A model generated the notes under the pieces. It made no database searches and was not told the origin of the DNA. It saw nothing but the letters and a program-made list of their open reading frames with translations. Below are positions 46,744 to 54,073 of a stretch of 54,073 nucleotides of DNA, piece by piece. The position numbers and the translations under genes are program-made. The stretch is taken from NCBI GenBank assembly GCA_027596075.1, contig JADGJC010000165.1:35261-89333 (forward strand). Reading direction: 5' to 3'. Numbering within the stretch: the first letter of the stretch is position 1; each line of letters begins with the position of its first letter. This stretch comes from Rhizophlyctis rosea (Eukaryota; Chytridiomycota; Chytridiomycetes; Rhizophlyctidales; Rhizophlyctidaceae).

Positions 46744-49700
46744 CTACACCCCACCGATACCAACCCTCCCCACCACCCACGCACAAACCCCCACACGCCC
46801 CACCCTCCTAACAACAGTCTCGACGCAACCGCTCAAACACCTCAACAATCCCCCACTCGTTGTTCCCGTCTTCGCTCGAGCTGCGTCGGGCCCGCTGGTG
46901 GCTTGTGGAGGAGGTTTCGCGGCGGAGGAGGGGACGGATGGGACGGTGTCGATGCGGGCGGGGGATGGCGCCGGCAAATCTGAATTAGCACCACTATTAG
47001 CGGGAAAGGGGTTACGGGTTAGTTATGAAGTTGCTCGAGAAGATGCTGATGACCAGCAAGGACGCAAATACTTACGCCGTAAACGCTTCACACCACCTCT
47101 CCAACAAACTCATCTTCCCCCGCTCCTCCGCATACCGCCTCTTCCGCTCACCCCGCTTAAGCGCTTTGAGCAATCGCTTGCGGACCTCGGCTTGCGTTTT
47201 TTCAATGTTCCGGGATTTTCTAATAGTTGGGAAAAGTCGTAGATAAGTCCCAGGTCCATGCCACACACATCGCATCAAACAAATAAACCCACTTCTTCTG
47301 TATCTGCATCCGCTTCTTCAATTGCGCCTTCTCCTTTGCATATTCCGTTTGATTCTGTTCCATCTGCCAAGACGTAAGCAAAACGATTGGACATGCACCA
47401 ACAAACTATGGTGCCATTCAACAACGACGACACATACCTGTTGGCGCATGATGCTTTGTGCGGATTTGATGGCATGGAAGCTCTTGGTAGCTTCCTTTGC
47501 GTCTTCCAGGAGTTGATTCAAATCCAACTCGGTTTGTGCTTCATTATGTGCGGACGTGACTTCGGTTTGCTGAGCGGTCGACACCAGCTCCACTTGATGA
47601 GCGATTTGTCCAGCGAACTGTTGAGGTGAAGTCAATAAACCCTGCCAATGCTTACGCGACGTGAAACGAATACACTCACCTTTCCATTGTCTTGCCGAAT
47701 ACACACCAATCCAAACCGCAACTCCTCGGTAGTCTTACTCAAAAGATGCGTATGCAGTTTGAACTCTTCACTTTCCACCGCCAAAAGCTTCGTCCCCTCC
47801 TCCCCCCCACCACCCGCCGCCGCCTTGTCATTGAAAATCTCCTTGCCCTCATATTCCGTCAACCTCGCTTCAACAACGTCCATAGGTCTCTGACTCGCTG
47901 CAAGGGGTTGGGTAGGCTCGGACACGGGAGGATGACGATCGCTCTCGCTGTTGATGGACGTGATGGATGGGGCAGGCTCCGAGATGATAGGATGATCGCA
48001 AGTATTGGTAGGAGGAGGAACCACCTCGGAAGCAGCGATTTTCGTCTCTCCCTTATTTCCTTCTTCAGGCTTCTCCTGCTGCTGCTGATCCGACGTCGAA
48101 GTGGAAGTAGGGCAGGCGGCGGGAGCGGCGGAGGGAGGTGGAGGATGGTGCGCGGTGTGAATTTTGTCCGTATTGTAAGTGACGGGATGTTCGGTGGGAG
48201 ATGTAGGTGCCGATGACGAGAAGGCTGGGATGGCCGATGCTCTCCGAGGTTGTGCACTCTTTGATTGATGCATTTGCGTCTGGGGATGATGGTGGTGGAC
48301 GAGGGCGGGCATGGCTTTGCTACGTGACAATGATGTTCCTTCACTAGCATTATTCCGCAAAAACGCGATCTCCTTCTTCATCTCCGCAATCTCCACTTTC
48401 CTCCCCTTCACAACCTTTTTAAACCCCCTCCTCGCCTGCTCAACACTCTTCATCTCCCCTCCCAAAATCGCCAACTCACTCTCAAGACCCTCGCATTCTT
48501 GCTCTTTCTTCCCCACTTCCTGCCCAACATGCGCTATCGCGGCTCGGAGATTCGTTACCTCGACGATGGAACCCTTCAAGTGATCATTCACGCTCGCCAA
48601 TTCGCGTTCCAAACGGGTAATATCCTGCTGCTGCGCAGACTGCACCACTTTCGCATCACTATGAAGACTCCTGATAGTGGAAAAGCAACCGGAGCAGTTA
48701 GTTCGTGCCTTCCAACCCCAGCGGGATGAAGCGCGGAAGGAGCAATGATTGGGATTGATACTCACAAAAGCATCTTCACCGCCGACACATCAAGTCTCAG
48801 GTATGGTTCTTTCTCTAGTAATCCGCCCAGAATGCTGACGAAAATCTCCTCCGGACCGGGCGCAAAGTTAAACTCCGCCCGCATAATATGTTCAGCAATC
48901 TCGTTTTGCTGGGACGGATGCACCCTCGGTATCGCATACGGACAGGAATTATAGATCAATCCATACTGTCGACATGGACAAAAATGATTCGAAGACAAGC
49001 GTCAGTCAAAATATCGTGTTGCGGGATGCTAATGGCAGAGTAGAGGATGTACCAGGATCAAGCCGATACTCCACGCATCAGTCTTCACGTCAATAACTCC
49101 CTGAAAGAACAACAGAAAGGCATGCCGATGAATATCTTGACGTTTCAGGATGTGCGAGTGCATTCTCCAAAGCGTACCTTCCCAGAAAAAACCTCTGGTG
49201 GCATACAAGAAGCGTCGCCGGCCAACGGAAGCAACTCTCTCTCCTTAAACAAGCCCGCAACCCCAAAATCCGCCACCTTAACGTGCCCGTCACCGCTTAT
49301 CAGTAGATTAGCCTAAAACGAGAGAGTTTGGGAAGATCAGTGACATGTCCGATGTTGTCAGGTTGAGGAATTTGAACAGCAGATCATGTGGTTTAACCTG
49401 AACTTACGGGTTTGATGTCGCGATGGCAGATGCCAGACGAATGAAGGTACGTTACAGCTTTGGGTAATATATATCAATACGAGGAACAACAGTGTCCAAA
49501 GAAAGTTATGCTTGACACACCCTCAACCAACTCCTCAAACATCTGAAACTTCCTCTCCCACGACACTGACGGGTTCTTACACAAGTAATCGATCATCGAT
49601 CCTTTTAGAAGAACATCATCATGTCAGTCATGACTTTTCCTGTTGATGTTCCAGATCATGTTCGAGAAAAGCAACATACCATCACATAGTTCCAAAACCA

Positions 49701-50724
49701 AGTAACAGGCGGCAAAATCCTCGAAATAGTCAAGTGCTTTGATGACATTGCGGTGATCGAGAACCTATTCATAGATAGTGATAAAGACGAATGAGCTTTT
49801 TGCCTCACATCAAAATACACTGATCTCAAAAATCAAAAACCCTACATTCAGTATTTGCCACTCCCGGCGCAGTGCTTCCACCTCCCTAACGTTCTTCCGT
49901 TCAGCCGTCTTGATTGCGACCTACAGTGATGTGAATAAAAGAAGGTAATCAGTCTAGATCCCAAAGGAATATGGCGCAAGCATGGCGCACAGAAACGCCC
50001 AGCACGAGTTGTCGTAAAGTCATGGAATTCAGAATCTTATGCTCACCTGATTCTTGCTGCCCAAACAGCGACTCAAAAACACGGAACCAAAACAACCCCG
50101 ACCCAACGTTCTAATCATTTCGTATTTCCCCCCTACGATACGAGCTTTCTCCGTAACCGACGGGACGGCTTCCGTTTCTCTTGCCTTCTCACTGATTGGT
50201 GCTTTACCAGGTGGTACGATCGTCTCGTGCGAGTTGGGTCGCGGTTGTGGCAACGAGGTCGTCGCGTCCCGGCGGCGCATAAGCATGGTGTTACCTCGTT
50301 CCAGGGATGGACTCACCGACATTGTGCCGGCATTACGGGGCGGGAGAGGGCGGACGACGGTGCGGGTGTCTGGGCGAATGGTTCTCCCCATGGTTGTAAT
50401 TACGTTGCGAGGACTGGGCATGTAGGATGGGACGGAGGCCGATACACCGAACGGGGCCGTAGCATTTGACAGCCCAGTCACATTCACATACAAACCACTA
50501 TTCTTCCGTCCCTGCTGCTGTTTCCTCAGCCTTGTGCCCAAACTCCGTCGATCATCCTCAACAAGCATCCCCTCCGCCCCCACCCCCCCTCCACTCGCAC
50601 CCTCACGAAACCCCTCAACAGTACACTCCCCAACTCTCTCCATCCTGACCTCCATCCTAACCTTCGAATTCGGCACCGCCGGGTCCACTACGCTACTCGG
50701 TGCGGGTGGATAGTCAACGGGCAT
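46744..50724 (-). CDS. Ser/Thr protein kinase with C-terminal coiled coil, 13 exons
   Basis: Exons on the minus strand: 50724-50047, 49920-49846, 49764-49680, 49601-49521, 49457-49408, 49312-49178, 49100-49053, 48965-48766, 48670-47680, 47617-47438, 47363-47269, 47219-47076, 46993-46744; 1003 aa, all phases consistent. Residues 1-195 are Ser/Pro-rich. The kinase domain (~200-450) has GRGCFGSVF, VAIK (Lys230), HRDIKPANLL (Asp320), DFG (338-340), a MPPE (APE-type) motif at ~360 and DAWSIG, so all catalytic residues are present. A coiled coil (~455-530), a long Ser/Pro/Gln linker, and a Lys/Arg/Glu-rich helical region (RKRLLKALKRGERKRRY) follow. The HVKVADFGV phrase is Aurora/CAMK-like, but I cannot assign a subfamily. 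Weakest joints are the exon 11 donor and the final exon, which is low-complexity. Confidence 0.85.
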
Positions 50725-53350
50725 GACACCGATGATGTAGAAATACGTGGATGCGGCAGGGCAGAATAGACAAATGGGATATATGTGATTGGGATTGATA
50801 TACTGGTGCGGTGAGTATATATGTTCCTCACTATCAACAAGTAGATTCGTATGGAGTGCTCGTAAGGACCCAAGATTGGAGGATGTTTCGTGTGGGAAGA
50901 GCGCAACAGATTGTTATGACTTGTAATCGCTAGCAAGTGGAGGTGACGCGTCACCTATGACTTTTGTGTGTGGGAAGCGAGAAAAAGAAGCAGGATTGGA
51001 CGAGAGTGTCATATGAGTGAGCTGCGTGTCGATCTCTGACGTTGTTAGATTGCCATGCTATGGCTTGGCTTGATTCATGACTTGACATTTGACTGCGCTC
51101 GCTCACTCCAATCAATTGATCCAGTGCGATGATCACAAATAAACAAAAAATGGACACGAACAGAGAGAGACCATAAGCTGCCAGAAAGCAAGAGAGCTCA
51201 CCGTAAACAACCGCCCAGTGCCCACCGCGTTCCCCCCAGCGATGGCAATCCCGCCGAAATCCTACAGCGACCGGCAGACGCTAGCTGCAGGAAGAGTGCT
51301 GTGTGTGTTTAGTCGCACATAGGTCAGACAGCATACTATCTAATCACCAAGTAGTCTCAAACACGATCCGCCCACTGCCGTCTTACGACGGCCCGACAGA
51401 TAAGGTGCCAGGACTTTGTTGAAGAGACTGAAAGGCGACACTAGGAACATGTGCGTGAGTGTGCTAGTGGCGGGCATATCGCGTTACTTCGAGTTCTGCG
51501 GATGTCTTAGTGAATATATCTGAACGCAATGAAGATGGGTTGCATGGGATGGAAGTGAGCCATGCTATTTGTATCTGGTACGCCTGCCTAAGGGTCCTTA
51601 TCAGGGACGCGATAGGACCCCGACCCTGATGTCATTATCTAAAGCTGTTCAAGGTCTTGTCCATACATATCACATAATTATGAAATGACTCCTCTAGCTA
51701 CTAAAGTCCGCAATATCACTACCTACTGCTCCAAATTGACACATATTCCACCCCATCCCATTCTGGCGGGATGTACCTGGACCCAACTGACCCACATCAC
51801 TTGCAGTCTCGTCGCCTGCTCTTCACCACAACAGAAGAGTCATTTGACTTCCTTGCTATAAGTCATTTGGAATGGCCCAGCACGGTTGTGGGTCTTTGAC
51901 TGCCGGGCCAAGCAAACAATCAATATGGAGAACCACCTGTTGGGATTACTCCCCGACAGCTAGGTTCTAATCCATCTTCAACGAAGTTACCACCATTGAC
52001 TAGGTATTGGTATCAGGTTTTGGTCACTTTGCATATCGATTCCCAATGACGCTCTTCCATTACTCGCCAGCGCTCAATGGTGGCAGCATATGTGTGCATA
52101 GCTCACCATCTTTCGGGTCCCGACAGACATGCACATATCCAGATCTATCAATAAAATGCAGACCAGTCGTTGCTGCGCCGAAGATCGTGTCTAAGTTCAC
52201 TTTCATTCCGTGTAAGGGTTTGCCACTGAAACACTCGCATATATGTTAGACCCCTTGGAACATGTTTCAAGACGGGTCATTTTAAGCCATTTGGTCATCA
52301 CCCTAAGCGTCAGTATGGAATCCCAGTTGGTCTCCCCAGACCATCCTGCAGTCAGCGTGCTATTTGCCGAAAGGCTTCAAGTAGCGACTGTCTACCCAAA
52401 TGTCACTGCAGACCTCAGTCTAGCCCAAGACATGACTCTGAGCTGTAACACCCCGAGAAAATGGGCTGATCTCATACTGCAATTGATTACCTTGCGGAAT
52501 GAAGGTTTAGAATTTGCAGTTCTTTCCAACCTGTAACATCCATGTTCAATTACAACCTGCAGCGTTCACAGAAGGGATTAGGTTTAAAGATGCAAACGGG
52601 CGTCATTCAGCCGCAATGGGGACGGAGGGATTTCATATTGAGGCTCACATGGCTGAACATTTCAACTGTGGCATTCAGGAGGATTGCTGCTGAGAGTCAT
52701 AGAACGTATGAGAAGGTTTGTTTTGCCCACCATGGGGGTTCTAGGGAAGCCATCCCTTGCGGCATTACCAACTTTACCAGGAGCATTGAATAGCCACATC
52801 ATCATGTGCAGAACATTAAGTGCCGTTTCAAACAAATATATAAACAAGGAATATCGAATGTTATCTTTCTTCAATCACCAAACACCTGAAAAACAACGAT
52901 AGAATCAACTTTCCCCAATTTAGGGCACTGCAGTACCGCCTATCCAAATCCTTCAAAACGCAGCTTAAGTTGCATCATCCTTCTTATTTTCCAAGAACTC
53001 CCACATCACCAGGTACCCGCACTGTACGCCGGCATTCCCCGAGACTGTAATGTAACTGGCGCTTGGAACAAGACGCTTACGAGGAGGACGGAATGAGAGC
53101 TCGTGTATTGAAAGATGCGCAGCTCCTGCTCAATGTTGCAATGGGCAGCACGCCCTACCTCAAATTCTGATAACATCACAACACTTACACAACCATCAAA
53201 AAACTTATAAATCAAAGAACAACTTTTATTGGGGACAACTACTACTATGACTAAACAACAAAAAAACAAACGGATCCGGAAACAGAATGACGTCGAAAGA
53301 GACGTCTACCAAGTCGGGTAAACTTCAATGCCTACCTAGTACCCACCAAA
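50725..53350. other. 2.6-kb intergenic region
   Basis: The kinase promoter must lie in the first few hundred bases, but no TATA box was identified. Plus-strand fragments between about 52000 and 52800 (Cys-containing, e.g. RQTCTYPDLSIKC; then AFTEGIRFKDANGRHSAAMG in another frame) look like a decayed gene, too broken to annotate. The rest holds only short open frames. Confidence 0.4.
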
Positions 53351-53872
53351 CTACCTCCGATGCTCGACATATAACTCCCGCGCGGTCCTAATCCCTTCTC
53401 GCCTGTACTCGCCATCAAAATATACATCCTAACCCCCAAAATCAGTCTTAACCCCATGCGCTATACATAAACCTCCCCTCCGTCCTCGTAAACGCCTAAC
53501 CCACCACCAAGCGCGCCGCCCACACTTTCCCTCCTCAGCGACGACCTCCGTACTCGTAGAGTATGCAAGTTCCCCCCGCGGACTTTTGGATCGGCCTGTC
53601 CGCCGTATAACCCGCTCTCCATCTGCACTCGGTTGAGAAAGTCGTCGAGGCCTGGAGGTGCAGTCAATTGTTCGCCGGCGGGTGATTTTGTTGGACGACT
53701 TGGCCCTCTGAGTTGTATTCTTCGTAGTCGACGTTGCGGAAGCGGTTTCTGCGGAGGGGAATTGGGGTGTGTTGGGGTTGGTGTTGTGGGGATTGGGGGT
53801 GTGGTGTGGAGGGGGTGGAAAGGCTGGATCTAGCGATTCCGAATATGGCACACAACTTCTCCTCACTCCCAC
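53351..53872 (-). CDS. 3' portion of an unrecognised gene (two terminal exons; 5' end unresolved)
   Basis: The last exon, 53428-53351, encodes DVYFDGEYRREGIRTAREL and ends with a stop at 53351. It joins in phase across a 41-nt GTATAG...GTTAG intron to an exon ending at 53467 that reads PPGLDDFLNRVQMESGLYGG and RGGNLHTLRVRRSSLRRESV. That exon may begin after the CCGCAG acceptor at 53748. Upstream, three frames stay open in Pro/Thr-rich sequence, including one with RRNRFRNVDYEEYNSEG, so the true path cannot be chosen. The gene may extend past the window edge. No family recognised; the Arg-rich C-terminus suggests a nucleic-acid or ribonucleoprotein partner, but that is a guess. Confidence 0.45.
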
Positions 53873-53965
53873 CCGCCTCCCTTCCTACCGCCTACTTGAA
53901 AAATTATCAACTTCCCTTCTCCCTTCTCCCCCCCGCCCCGTCCCTACTGCCGATACCCTATCCCA

Positions 53966-54019
53966 CCCCCCCCCCCCAACCCTCCAAAGCAAGCGCTACC
54001 CCCCCCCCCCCCCCCCCCC
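53966..54019. repeat. Poly-C tracts at the right edge
   Basis: A run of about 12 C at 53966-53977 and one of about 21 C at 53999-54019, within C-rich flanks, are by far the longest homopolymers in the window. They are close to the end of the supplied sequence, and their length is likely uncertain. Confidence 0.85.
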
Positions 54020-54073
54020 AACCCCACACAACAAAGAGTATAACAGAAATAGGAATAAACAGTTAGAAAAGAG

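Noticed and set aside
1..54073. CRISPR arrays, insertion sequences, operons or prokaryotic defence systems
   Set aside because: Intron-rich eukaryotic gene structure throughout and no spaced repeat array or transposase seen.

Overview
This window looks like nuclear DNA of a fungus, possibly a zoosporic (chytrid-type) lineage. The reasons are short GT-AG introns that cut genes into many exons, a eukaryotic tRNA-Met, a RAD23 homologue, a multi-LIM protein, a protein kinase and a coiled-coil protein with an HMMR-like N-terminus. There are no operons, ribosome binding sites or prokaryotic mobile elements. The phylum assignment is inference.

Layout. The left gene block (1-17.2 kb) holds: a SAM-methyltransferase 5' exon cut by the window edge (-); a four-LIM-domain protein (+); a large single-exon glycoprotein-like membrane protein (+); an elongator tRNA-Met (-) followed by rearranged copies of tRNA 5' halves; a tiny three-exon gene (-); a secreted Pro/Ser/Thr/Gly repeat protein (+); a small membrane protein (-) divergent from RAD23 (+, nine exons). 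From 17.2 to 41.5 kb the sequence is a gene-poor compartment made of decayed coding relics on the minus strand, a diverged tandem duplication with a period of about 2 kb (33.4-37.1 kb) and small satellites. Its one intact gene (31.8-33.3 kb) has two introns that are unusually long and homologous to each other. The right block (41.5-54 kb) holds: an HMMR-like coiled-coil gene (+) whose tail runs into a decayed 3' extension; a convergent 13-exon Ser/Thr kinase with a coiled-coil C-terminal half (-); and the 3' end of an unrecognised Arg-rich gene (-) beside long poly-C tracts at the edge.

Functional links between neighbours are weak, as expected in a eukaryote. The only obvious regulatory arrangement is the roughly 430-bp divergent promoter between the small membrane protein and RAD23. 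Exon boundaries were derived by hand from GT/AG signals, phase agreement and protein-family continuity. They have not been checked against transcripts.

Best candidates for something new: the shared intron-resident repeat in the MGQ-family gene, the inverted tRNA-half cluster, the kinase/coiled-coil architecture, and the HMMR-like protein with a decayed small-residue tail. I did not find an obvious multigene novel system.
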